21,754 nucleotides of DNA from Bimuria novae-zelandiae CBS 107.79 (taxonomy: Eukaryota; Ascomycota; Dothideomycetes; Pleosporales; Didymosphaeriaceae). The DNA lies in contig ML976753.1 of NCBI GenBank assembly GCA_010015655.1, forward strand, positions 14,670 through 36,423, written 5' to 3'. The notes under the pieces are model-generated. The model made no database searches. It was not told the DNA's origin and saw only the letters and a list, made by a program, of their open reading frames with translations. This document shows positions 10,161 to 18,526 of this stretch, piece after piece (within the stretch, counting starts at the first letter, position 1; the number at the start of each line of letters is the position of its first letter). Made by a program: the position numbers and the translations under genes.

Positions 10161-10378
10161 TGTTAGTATCGAACCTGCGCAACGCTTTTACGGCGTTCAC
10201 AGCCATACAGCTTGCCTGTGGTTTGTTGCGCTAGTCCTGATCGGGCTAGCAGGGAACAAACCACGCTCGATAAATACTTCTCGCAACAGCCCACCACAAT
10301 CAATCAATCAAATCACTACTATCCACACCACATCGTTGCAACGAAGTCTTGATTCAACAGCCTATTGCCGTATCAACA
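10161..10378 (+). repeat. 3' LTR of copia element (218 bp)
   Basis: It begins TGTTAGTATC and ends ATCAACA. It is the same length as the 5' LTR, with no indels and 11 transition differences. Four of these carry the mutated state here: one near the start, two at 10187-10188 and one in the ATACAG segment. The nested hairpin is intact. The open frame beginning at 10336 is a chance frame running out of the LTR. Confidence 0.95.
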
Positions 10379-10868
10379 TATTAAATACCCTCTTATTACA
10401 CGTTTTATTAATTTTATTAATTTTTAGCTATATTAGTATTTTAATTTTACTTAAAATTCAGTTATTATTTAATATCTCTTTATTAGGTAGTTGCTTACGC
10501 TTATTATTACTTTTATTATTAATAATTTTATTAAATACCCCCTTATTAAGTAATTACTTATTTTCTAGCGATATAGGCCTTTAGGCTAACTAAGGCTCCT
10601 TATCTTTAGGGTAATACTTATTAACGTATATATTAACGCCGTTGTGGTCCTCTATAGGTCCTTGCTCCTCTATAGGTCCCTGCTCCTCTGTGGGCTTATC
10701 TATGCCTACAAATCGTAGGACGCGTAGAGGTGTCCTCTATAGATTAGTTTTACGCCTCCTTAGAGGTTCGCGGCCAGCGTTAAACACCTTTAAAACTTTC
10801 CTTTTTTAAGTACTTAGTATATTGCACCTCCTAGTAAGTTTATTTCCTCTATTATATTGTCTCTTATA
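10379..10868. repeat. AT-rich repeat remnant downstream of the copia element
   Basis: AAATACCCTCTTATTA (10383-10398) and AAATACCCCCTTATTA (10533-10548) repeat the motif found upstream at 4187-4202. Similarity by eye extends some 80 bp beyond the motif for the first pair. From 10645 there is a short tandem array. GC-balanced DNA resumes at about 10869. No coding region is visible. Confidence 0.6.
10646..10700 (+). repeat. 18-bp tandem repeat, about three copies
   Basis: The unit CTCCTCTATAGGTCCYTG begins at 10665 and 10683. A partial copy precedes it (GTCCTCTATAGGTCCTTG from 10647), and the last copy degenerates to CTCCTCTGTGGGC. It lies close to the right edge of the AT block. Confidence 0.75.
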
Positions 10869-11574
10869 CAAAATTAGGTGTACAGCGATGAAAGCGGGGA
10901 AGCGATTACCTAAAAAGCGTGCAGCCACTTAGAAACTCGCCACAAGTGGGTCGGGACGGTGTTTTGCACAGCGTAATACCCGCTGGTTCGCGTAATGCTG
11001 AAGGCCGGCTACACAGGACCCAATTAACAGTGGACCATGAGCTGTAGGGTTAATTGACCTAGTGTAAGACAATCCGTTTGATATTTTTGCGCATTAGCTG
11101 TGTCGGATCCTGGAGGCGGCGTCATGGCCGCATCGAATGCGTGTTAGAAGGGATTGCGACGTGGTGTCTGACCGTCTTACGGCAACGGCGACAGGTCTGC
11201 TGCGAAAATAGTTTACCTCGGCGAACAATGATACGATGCACCCGTTGACGGTGTATATGAACGAAGTCATCCAGTGGGAGAGGAAAGGAAAGAGGCAAGA
11301 AAGAGCATAGCGATAGTTGATCTCTTTGAGAGATGCAGTGACATTAAAATCGTGACGCTGAAGCCGACACGATGTCTCGCTAAACTGAGTTTCTTCGGCA
11401 AGAGAAGGAGCTGCCCATATTGCCACGGCGTGGACTCGGATGACAATGTTGTCTGTTCGTCCCTGGGCGGCCTAGGCTGCTCTAGTATCTGCCATATGTA
11501 GCACTGAGGCAAGGTGTTTCTCGTAACGCAAGAATGTTGCTGAAATGAGTGTTTGCATGACCGTCGCACCTCGC
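10869..11574. other. Intergenic DNA between AT block and NOP16
   Basis: This is GC-balanced and holds the 3' flank, and presumably the untranslated region, of NOP16, which is transcribed toward it. Small minus-strand frames at 11094-11426 and 11267-11617 overlap each other and the NOP16 3' end and show no protein character. I see no other feature. Confidence 0.5.
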
Positions 11575-12340
11575 TCATGTCCAGACCTTCCTCTCCTTTC
11601 CCTTGGACTCGTTCCACTTCTTCACACGTTTCTTAATGTCCGCTGCCGTCTGCTGCATCGGGTTGAGCTTCATGTCCCTGCTCATACTCCCGTAATCGTC
11701 ACCGTACTTGTTGACCAAACGCTCTAGCCACTCGATCTCCCTCTGACTCTGACTTCTCGGCGCTTTCTTCGCACCGTTCCTCGCCGCCTCTTCGAGCTGC
11801 CGGATAACGGGATTGTCACTCCTCTCCTTCGGCACCATAGCAAAGCCATTCCACTCTTCTATGTCCTCGTCATCATCCAGTATTTCGTTCAGCGGATCAT
11901 TCAGCGGGTTGTCCTTCGTCTTGTCGTCGACAACACGCAGAATGGCGCCTGTTTCCGGGTCGCGTTCTACTTGTATCTCCTCGACTTCTGCGATCTGCGG
12001 TTTGGAGGAGACAATGTTGAGGGCATCGGCGGTGGAATTGGAGGCGGCGTCGGCGCGCGAGGATTTGGGGTCGTTGAGGCCGAGGGAGCGCATGTTCTTT
12101 TCGGTGCCGCCTGTTGCGTGATTGAGACGCGCTGTTAGGCCAAGGCGGGCGTAGTTCTGGGAGAGGGTCTGTTTTTGGTTCCTGAAAAATTTCAATCAAT
12201 AGGCCCTTGAGAAGAGCGTCAGAATCGTACCAGTTCGCTGCAATAATGGGATTTTGCAGGACCTTTTTCTTGGACGGCTGCTTATGGCGCAGCTTCGGGA
12301 TGGATGACCTGTTTTTCTTTTTCTGGAGTTCGCGACCCAT
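11575..12340 (-). CDS. NOP16: Ribosome biogenesis protein Nop16, two exons
   Basis: Exons are 12340-12231 and 12181-11575, giving 238 residues, the usual size for fungal Nop16. The 49-bp intron (12230-12182) starts GTACGA, ends TTTTTCAG and splits a Trp codon. Splicing joins the signature N-terminus (start MGRELQKKKNRSSIPKLRHK) to the NQKQTLSQNY segment typical of the family. The C-terminus carries the conserved EIEWLERLVNKYGDDY and KLNPMQQTAADIKKRVKKW segments, with an acidic stretch (LDDDEDIEEW) between. Nop16 is a nucleolar factor of early 60S pre-ribosome assembly. The ATG at 12340 is chosen because the family begins MGRE; the frame upstream has only a TTG. The gene is divergent from the ZIP transporter gene, and its coding sequence looks intact. 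Confidence 0.95.
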
Positions 12341-12623
12341 GTTTGCGGTAGAAGGAGGTTTCAATAGTGCAGTGTGGTGTTGTGTGGAGGACCCGTCGCA
12401 ATGTTCCCTCCTTCTCCGCCAAAATTTCCCACCGCGCTAGTGCTATCTTATCTAATCACCGCTTGCGCATCTTATCAGATCGTTTCAAGCCAAATCTTAT
12501 CTGATCATCTTCCCATCAATTAATCTGTCCTCAGCCTTGTCAGTGTTTGTTCTTGCAGGCGGTTCCTGAGACGTCACAGCACGCGTCGAACCTTCCACCA
12601 TCCCCAATTCGACCGCAGGCATC
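12341..12623. promoter_or_regulatory. Shared divergent promoter of NOP16 and the ZIP transporter
   Basis: Only 283 bp separate the two start codons, so the genes must share control DNA. The region contains a cluster of three GATA-type boxes at 12445-12506. No clear TATA box is seen for either gene. Confidence 0.75.
12445..12506 (-). promoter_or_regulatory. Three evenly spaced GATA-type boxes, two matching ATCWGATAA
   Basis: Plus-strand copies are ATCTTATCTAATC (12445-12457), ATCTTATCAGATC (12469-12481) and ATCTTATCTGATC (12494-12506), with starts 24 and 25 bp apart. On the minus strand the second and third contain ATCTGATAA and ATCAGATAA, matching ATCWGATAA, the site type described for fungal iron-responsive GATA repressors (SreA, Sre1, Fep1, Urbs1). 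The first has ATTAGATAA, one mismatch. Other GATA factors such as AreA also bind the GATA core, so the regulator is inferred. Confidence 0.6.
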
Positions 12624-13968
12624 ATGGTGTCGCGACGCAACAAGACGCTCGTATCCTTGTCTCTGTTCCTGGCAGCATGGGCCTGGAACGCATCGGCAGC
12701 TGCCATAAAGGGCGAGACGGCCGGTGTGAACGCGGGCTCATTGACGGCCCCGCAGATTGAGGAGCAGCTCCAGGTACCTACATGTACCCCATCCATGTCA
12801 CGTGCGCAACACGAACAGTAGCTGACTGTGCGGGGCTGCAGAACTGCTCCCTCGTCCAAGCTCTCAACGCCCACAAGGTTTCCACCAACTCACTGGAGTC
12901 GAGTCTCACGTCCAAGATCTTCGCCTTCCTTTTCCCAGGCAGCCCGGCCGTGAACGCCCTGTTAGCAACGCTGTACATCTCTGGACCGCCGAACTTCCTC
13001 CTCGCACTATGTCCGCCTAACATCGACCCCTCCTCGCTGTCCGTCATGGTCGCATTCGCTGTCGGTGGACTGTTGGGTGACACACTGTTCCATCTTCTGC
13101 CTGAGATCTTTCTCGGCGAGGACGAGCATGACAAGGTCAAATTCGTCATGGTGGAGCCCAACAAGAACCTTCTCCTTGGTGTGGCCATCATGGTGGGCTT
13201 CGTGACGTTTGTGGCTATGGACAAGGGCTTGAGGATAGCCACAGGCGGCGAGGGCGGACACGATCATTCGCACGGCCACGCTCACGAGAAAGTCGAGCCC
13301 ATTGGCACAACTACAGGAGCAGAAACTAATGGTGAGAATCCTCCTTACAGTTGAAGTGCATTTTGCTTACCATTGCAGGCGCAAAGGACGGCGTTCGCGC
13401 ACGCAAACCCGCTGCACCCGCTGCCGCTTCGTCCAACACTGCACAAGAGCAGGAGAAGGAGATCAACCCCAGCGCCAAGCTTGGAGGCTACCTCAATCTC
13501 ATTGCTGACTTTACTCACAACATCACCGATGGTCTCGCCATGTCGTCGTCCTTCTACGCCTCCCCTACCATTGGTGCCACGACCACCGTCGCCGTCTTCT
13601 TTCATGAGATACCTCACGAAGTCGGCGACTTCGCCCTGCTCATCCAATCCGGTTTCAGCAAACGCGCAGCCATGGGCGCGCAATTCTTGACTGCAGTCGG
13701 TGCTTTGCTTGGCACATGCATTGGCATCGCCATACAAGAGCTCGGGGGGAACTCCGTGTCTGCCATTGAAGGCCCTGGCCTTTTTGGTACGAGTCTGCGG
13801 TGGGGAGACATGCTACTCCCGTTCACCGCAGGTACCTTCCTCTACGTTGGCACCGTGGCAGTGATTCCCGAGCTCCTGGAAACTGGTCCTGAGAAGGGTA
13901 AGGAGCTTAGGAAGTCGCTGACTCAGTTTGCGGCAATGTTCGCTGGCGCCGGTATTATGCTTGCGTAG
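12624..13968 (+). CDS. YKE4: ZIP-family zinc transporter, KE4/ZIP7 (Yke4) type, three exons
   Basis: Exons are 12624-12773, 12842-13331 and 13379-13968, giving 409 residues. The introns are 68 bp (phase 0, acceptor CTGCAG) and 47 bp (phase 1, GTGAGA...TTGCAG). A signal sequence covers residues 1 to about 27. Membrane segments follow, including GGLLGDTLFHLLPE (about 125-138) and one near 158-176. A His-rich loop, GGHDHSHGHAHEK (about 188-200), sits before a low-complexity linker. The metal-site helices HNITDGLAMS (260-269) and HEIPHEVGDF (289-298) carry the KE4 signature HExPHExGD. Family members move zinc out of the ER or Golgi into the cytosol, though localisation here is inference. All key His, Asp and Glu residues are present. 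It shares its promoter with NOP16; the GATA boxes there suggest metal-linked control. Confidence 0.93.
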
Positions 13969-14234
13969 GTGCTGCCTAAATTACAATGCATTACAGAGAA
14001 CCTGCAGCTAACGAAAACAGCATATCCTGGTCCTGAAGCAGCATGCGCACATCCAACGACTGGGCACAAAAGGCTGTAGTCAGCCACTGTATTTCTCGTC
14101 CTGGGGTAATACACATGACTAAGACAATACTAAACAGAACTGTCTTACGCGACCTTGCACCCGCACAATCGGGGTATCGCATTGCAGTCTGCATAGAGGT
14201 GTTCCAAAGACCTTTGCTTGGCCATCAAGTCTGT

Positions 14235-14258
14235 GGACTTCCGGACTTCCGGACTTCC
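14235..14258. repeat. Three tandem copies of GGACTTCC
   Basis: The 8-bp unit is repeated perfectly three times and followed by GG, which creates overlapping TCCGGA palindromes. It is probably a small slippage-type repeat. Confidence 0.85.
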
Positions 14259-14948
14259 GGTCAATGCAGGCTCATTACTAGCATCGGTCTATCATCATAG
14301 AAGAGTACAACCGAAAACACTTTCATCTCACTCAATCTCATCTCGGGTAATTAACTTAAAAAAGCTTTTCCTGTAAGCGGTTAGCGAAACGTTGACCCGC
14401 TCCTTCGTCTTCGGAAGTGCGGAGAAGCAAACAAACATGATTACCTGGGACGCCTCTTCCGGTGCGTCACTTGGGTGCAGCTTGCTGTCGATCAACCCAT
14501 CTCCCTGGCGTCGTCAGCAGATTCACAGATCCAGCAAGGTTTACGGCAGTATCTACAGTAGCACTCACGCGATGGATCAGCCGTACATTACGGCCGAACC
14601 ACGACAAACGTGATTACATAGCTAATTTAGCGTTGTGGTCTAGCTTCGTAACGCTTGGTCGCCGTCCTGAAACATTGAGGAGGGCTGGCCTTGGCTTTTT
14701 CCGTTTATATCATGGCGGACGGCAGATCAGGCTAAGATAGCAATGGCTAAGATCTTTGCGTGTTAACATTCGACGACACAGGTGCACAAGCAGGCTGCAT
14801 GGGCTCTTTCCCTTTGCACTCCGAGATCTGCTTTATAGTTCCGGATGGAACACACCACGCACCGAGCAGGTGTGAAACGTGCAAAAATAGTCACAATGTC
14901 AACGTGGCCCCCAGCCTCTAGCCACAAGCTCGACGGCGCAGCTATACG

Positions 14949-14996
14949 CAGTGCACGGAGCAGAAAACAATATAACGGACCAATCGTAATGAGCCC
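14949..14996 (+). repeat. 48-bp direct repeat, copy 1
   Basis: It begins CAGTGCACGGAGCAGAAAAC and ends AGCCC. It matches 15101-15148 at 44 of 48 positions, with starts 152 bp apart. It includes GGACCAATCGTAAT, a CCAAT-type box. Confidence 0.85.
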
Positions 14997-15100
14997 TTCT
15001 CACACCCTCGAAAAAGCCACAGATTAGTCTGGGGTGACTTGACGTCCTCCGGTTAGTTCTAGCCTTCTTGGAGGATATGAGTACGACAGTGGAACTGCAC

Positions 15101-15148
15101 CAGTGCACGGAGCAGAAAACAACCTAACGGGCCAATCGTAATCAGCCC
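15101..15148 (+). repeat. 48-bp direct repeat, copy 2
   Basis: This is the second copy of the segment at 14949-14996, with four substitutions and no gap. It lies about 400 bp upstream of the small cysteine-rich gene and also contains the CCAAT core (GGGCCAATCGTAAT). Confidence 0.85.
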
Positions 15149-15554
15149 CGCAGGGCGCTATCCGCTGACAGCCGATCGCTGCGCAACGGTGCCCTGTCGC
15201 TAAAGGACCGCATCGTGAGTGGGGCGGTGTATGGCGGAAAGTTGTGAAGGGGAAGACGCTTGTGTATAAGCTAAAGATCGGAACGTCGTTTGTCTCATTA
15301 CACTACTCCGTCAAAGTCTCTTTCTCAAACTCTGAACGACAATACGGTATCGACAGCGGGACGTGGCCCGCATTACATCTACACACTAGTAGAAGGGATA
15401 CGAACTACCAGCCTGCCGACAACCGCGCCAGCATCTGTGACGCTTACGCCATCTCGTCTCACTTCACTCAGCTCTTCATCCCCACACCATCTTAACGCAA
15501 ACCATTTACATCGCATTCAAGAGTTAGTTCTGGCATCCGCTGCGCATATTGAGA

Positions 15555-15959
15555 ATGAAAGTCACGACTACTTCATCAAGAACGCCACTCTTGACCATGC
15601 TTCGCCCCCGATGCACCTACGTTACCACCTTCCTCGTTGCGCTCGGTCTACTCGCTCTATGCTACAACCTCCTCGCAACCTTTCCATTCATCACATCATC
15701 CCTCAGGACGACGCTTGAGCACGCTTTACCAAAGGAGAACTTCTGCACCAAGGACATCGGCGACGAAACCTGTTGCGCTCTCTTTGTGACCGCAGAGCCT
15801 TGCGTGGAGCAATGCAGAGAGGAACACTTGGACAGAGAGACTTTCCAATTGACGCAAGAATACGACCTGTGCGCGGAGAAATGCTTGGCGGACTACACGA
15901 TGCGGTGCGTGGATGACGGCGCCAGAGAGGGCACCCCCGGCGAAGACACACATGATTGA
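15555..15959 (+). CDS. Small membrane-anchored cysteine-rich protein
   Basis: This is a single-exon frame of 134 residues from the ATG at 15555. An ATG at 15597 (residue 15) is an equally possible start and would give a 120-residue product. A hydrophobic helix (about residues 22-44) follows basic residues R17 and R19, which suggests a signal anchor or signal peptide. The remainder has eight cysteines: C64, C73, C74, C83, C87, C106, C110 and C118. Two CxxxC pairs, CVEQC (83-87) and CAEKC (106-110), are 18 residues apart in a region that looks helical and charged. The tail is acidic. I recognise no family. It could be secreted, membrane-tethered or an intermembrane-space protein. The even cysteine count and orderly pattern argue against a chance frame. 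Confidence 0.6.
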   Translation: MKVTTTSSRTPLLTMLRPRCTYVTTFLVALGLLALCYNLLATFPFITSSLRTTLEHALPKENFCTKDIGDETCCALFVTAEPCVEQCREEHLDRETFQLTQEYDLCAEKCLADYTMRCVDDGAREGTPGEDTHD

Positions 15960-17293
15960 ATAAACACATGGACGATGATATCCGCGACGGCGGTACAATA
16001 CAGCTTTATCCACGAAGGGCATCTCTTGCTTGCGATCTAGGGTTGAGGCCATGCGCGTCTGTGGCGGTGCCGGTATCCGGGGGAGGCTTGGCTAGGGTTC
16101 CGCGGGCAGGTATCGGCACGCGTGCTTGCAAGTTGGGTCTCGACACGAAGATACGGACGAAAACCATGTTGCCACGGAGATACAATGAGTGGTATTCGCG
16201 TTAGTAGGCCTTGGTGCAATGAAAAAGAGATATGGGACTGTCGGACACTTGCACAGGGATGAGATTACGGCTTGTGCTTTGCCGCCAACATGCGTCAGGC
16301 GCTTTTGCCAGAGTTCTTGATCGCAGTCATCCAAAACATTTTTACTTGCAAGCAGAATGCTGCAGAGGAATGGAGCGCAGAGGGAAGAGCAGGAGGCACT
16401 GGATGCGGAAGAAAGCAGGGCTGTACACTATCATTGAAAGCCCACAAATCACTATTCACATCACATCACATCGCATCCTACTTTTACAGCGCATACTGTC
16501 ATATCATCGCTTCTGGTCAGTAAAGTCCTTCCAGCAGTGGAATTGGACACTGTTGTTCAACTACGGTCGGGGGCGTCCAGCCAACATGGTCCCCCTTACT
16601 TCGCGACGAAGGGATTTCCATAACGGCCCGCGAGATAATTTATGAAAAAAGCAAGTACTTGCGGTGGATGCGCGGATGGGCGGCCCTGGGGTAGGCAGCG
16701 GAACCCCGCGAGAATGCGCGAGTACAGGGAGAGCCGAATGAGTTTATAGAGCGCATTCACCGGGTGGCGAGTGCGGTCTGATAAATCGCACAGAAACACG
16801 AGCCCTCAATTTTAAAGAGACTTTGGGTGATCTACTTGACTATGCATTTGGTCTGTATTATTGCTTCGGGTACTGGATAAGTAGACTACCTAACCGGTCT
16901 GGATGTGTGAGCCCGTTCCTCGGCGCGTCGGGCCCAGCCAGGAACCAGGAACCAGGTGCCATTGACACGACACTGCAGTAACTCCTGGGCACGCCTGCCT
17001 TCCCAACGATAATCTAGTTAGAATGACCAAGATGTCAGTCACTGAGTCAGCAGGGGCTGAGTTCGTGATGCAGGAAGTCGGTGTTGAGTTTCGCAATCTG
17101 CCGGCGCCAAGGCTAATTTCCACAACGCCTCCTGCGTCTCGACTTTGGCCTGCGTGAAGGATTCTCCGTCGCGTTGTTGCCTAACCTTTCCTCTCTGTTG
17201 CTTCTCTACTTCTTCACTTCTTTCGCTTTTCTCGTTTTTCTCATTTTCAGCGCATATTTGCGCGTCCACTCGCTACCCTTTTTATTCTTAATA
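15960..17293. other. Intergenic DNA, no supported gene
   Basis: Frames at 16232-16645 (+) and 16890-17123 (-) have no protein-like features. Three tandem CCAGGAA-like units lie around 16938-16958. From about 17185 to 17290 the plus strand is strongly pyrimidine-rich and contains CTCATTTTCAG at about 17240, which looks like the acceptor of a 5' untranslated intron for the gene that follows. I could not pick its donor. Confidence 0.5.
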
Positions 17294-18526
17294 ATGTCGT
17301 CGTCGCAAGCGATGCCCGAAGAAGCGCCGCCTGCGCTCCCGCCGCGTTCCACGCAGCGCGATTCACGAGGGTCGCCCGTTCAGCCCACGCATCCCGTCAC
17401 CGCGGAGGCCTCTCCTTTGCAGGCCCAAGCACAAATACCGCCGCAAGTGCCCGACAAGACAGCAGCACAACCGGCGCAGCAGGTGCAGAGCCTGTTGCCC
17501 GCAGCAGCGCCTGTCGAAACCGTAAAGACAAAACGCCAAGAGCTGTCTGGGGGCGACGCGCACTGGGAGTGGAAGGTCGGCTTCCGTGCGGCTTCCATCA
17601 TTGTGGGGCTCATCGGCATCGGGTGCGCCGCCTGGATCGTGGCCAACTTCACGGATAGCTCCGACGTGTACTCGAGCTACTACGCCTACTTCGACGACGA
17701 GTGGACCCTTCCCTGGACCTTGATTACCTTCTGCGTGTCCGTGCTCTGGAGTGCCATTTGCATAATCGTCTTCTTCAGGCGCCTCCACAACGCGCCGGTG
17801 CATCCGGGTGCCCAAGTCGGCGTCGACCTCGTCCTCTGGCTTGGCCTCCTCACCACCGGTATCTTTGCCCTTTTTGGTACTGTGAGCGTCGGTCAATGGG
17901 GCGAGGATGGCAGACTCGGCTATTCTGGCTCGGGCAGCGGGTACTACACCATGAGTGACAACGGGACCTGGGTTTGGGACTCCAGCCAGTACAGCTCCTA
18001 CTACGGAGAGGATCGGAGCTGCAACTCGTCGCAAAGCTACCGCTATAACTCCAGGTTCGCATCTTGCGAGGAGCAGGACGCCTTCCTGAACGCCATTTGG
18101 CAGACAAAGACCTTGCGGTACAATGTCGATCTCACGGCGACTGTGTGCCAGTTCCTCATGATGCTGATCCACTTCATCCTCTTCGTCTGGGCCTGTGTCG
18201 ACACGCATCGCCGGAACAGTCGCAGCGTGCCCAAAGATGCAGAGAAGCTGGCTGCTGACATCGTCATGAATATGATCAAGAGCGGCGCCATCATCCCCGC
18301 CCCAGGGCAAGCTCACTTCCAACCGATGCCCATGGGACATCAGGGCGCTCCAATGGGCTCTTTTTACCCGCAACAACAGCAATATCCGCAACAGCAATTC
18401 CAGCCGTACCCCCAACCATATCCGGGACAGTACCCTACATCCATAGCACCGGGAACTGCTCCAGTGCCACAAAACCCAGTAGCTTCAAGTAGTAATGAGA
18501 AAGGTGCGGGATCGCGTTATGCATAG
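17294..18526 (+). CDS. Four-helix MARVEL-like membrane protein with long disordered tails
   Basis: The product is 410 residues from the ATG at 17294, the first ATG in the frame; the frame is open upstream to 17174 but only through leader-like pyrimidine-rich DNA. Residues 1-90 are Pro/Ala/Gln-rich and probably disordered. Four hydrophobic segments follow at about 95-117, 139-161, 176-198 and 281-302. The loop between helices 3 and 4 is rich in Gly, Ser and Tyr and has two cysteines (C243, C258) that could pair, plus potential N-glycosylation sites (N223, N244). The tail has a YPQQQQYPQQQ-type repeat rich in Gln, Pro and Tyr. The helix arrangement resembles fungal MARVEL-domain proteins of plasma-membrane or vesicle domains, but I recognise no specific family. 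The 369-codon minus-strand frame over the same DNA is antisense shadow. Confidence 0.82.
   Translation: MSSSQAMPEEAPPALPPRSTQRDSRGSPVQPTHPVTAEASPLQAQAQIPPQVPDKTAAQPAQQVQSLLPAAAPVETVKTKRQELSGGDAHWEWKVGFRAASIIVGLIGIGCAAWIVANFTDSSDVYSSYYAYFDDEWTLPWTLITFCVSVLWSAICIIVFFRRLHNAPVHPGAQVGVDLVLWLGLLTTGIFALFGTVSVGQWGEDGRLGYSGSGSGYYTMSDNGTWVWDSSQYSSYYGEDRSCNSSQSYRYNSRFASCEEQDAFLNAIWQTKTLRYNVDLTATVCQFLMMLIHFILFVWACVDTHRRNSRSVPKDAEKLAADIVMNMIKSGAIIPAPGQAHFQPMPMGHQGAPMGSFYPQQQQYPQQQFQPYPQPYPGQYPTSIAPGTAPVPQNPVASSSNEKGAGSRYA

Larger units (their letters stand above)
4606..10378 (+). mobile_element. Full-length Ty1/copia LTR retrotransposon, RIP-inactivated
   Basis: The element is 5,773 bp from LTR to LTR, with both LTRs exactly 218 bp and bounded by TG...CA. 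The four bases TATT abut it on both sides (4602-4605 and 10379-10382), probably the remaining target-site duplication. A polypurine tract precedes the 3' LTR. The domain order is gag, protease, integrase, reverse transcriptase, RNase H, which defines Ty1/copia rather than Ty3/gypsy. The coding region is full of TAG and TAA codons, mostly at expected Gln positions, and the expected catalytic acids examined are mostly Asn or Lys. It cannot encode its own proteins. Whether its RNA or LTRs still function cannot be told from the sequence. Confidence 0.96.
3178..10868. other. AT-rich, RIP-affected block (AT-isochore)
   Basis: Composition changes within a few tens of bases at both ends, from GC-balanced to AT-rich. 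The change inside is mainly loss of CpA and TpG with gain of TpA, while CpG and GpC persist, which is the classic signature of repeat-induced point mutation in ascomycetes. In the sample window 9121-9180 I count 13 TpA, no CpA and one TpG. The block contains one complete copia element (4606-10378) flanked by older, unidentified repeat DNA. No intact host gene is present inside it. Confidence 0.9.
13969..15554. other. Intergenic DNA with short repeats, no supported gene
   Basis: It begins with the 3' flank of the transporter gene. Small frames on both strands (for example 14392-14613 and 14899-15108) are short, overlapping and featureless. Two repeats stand out: three tandem GGACTTCC units at 14235-14258, and a duplicated 48-bp segment. 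The last 200 bp are pyrimidine-rich and probably promoter and leader of the next gene. Confidence 0.5.

Noticed and set aside
10336..10584. 82-codon Leu/Ile-rich frame
   Set aside because: It starts inside the 3' LTR and runs into AT-rich repeat; the hydrophobic composition follows from TTA and ATT codons.
12341..12440. Ribosome-biogenesis promoter motifs (RRPE/PAC) for NOP16
   Set aside because: Only a partial AAAATTT (12421-12427) is present and no PAC core, too weak to report as a site.
14235..14258. CRISPR-like short repeats
   Set aside because: The units are contiguous 8-bp tandem repeats with no spacers, in a eukaryotic genome.
16232..16645. 137-codon plus-strand frame
   Set aside because: It has no recognisable protein features, overlaps another plus-strand frame (16272-16523) and lacks promoter or intron evidence.
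17174..17293. N-terminal extension of the MARVEL-like protein
   Set aside because: There is no ATG before 17294 in this frame, and the DNA is a pyrimidine-rich leader with a likely intron acceptor; the hydrophobic translation is a by-product.
17363..18472. 369-codon minus-strand frame
   Set aside because: It is antisense to the MARVEL-like gene. Its length reflects GC-biased codon use; the plus strand has membrane helices and a proper start.
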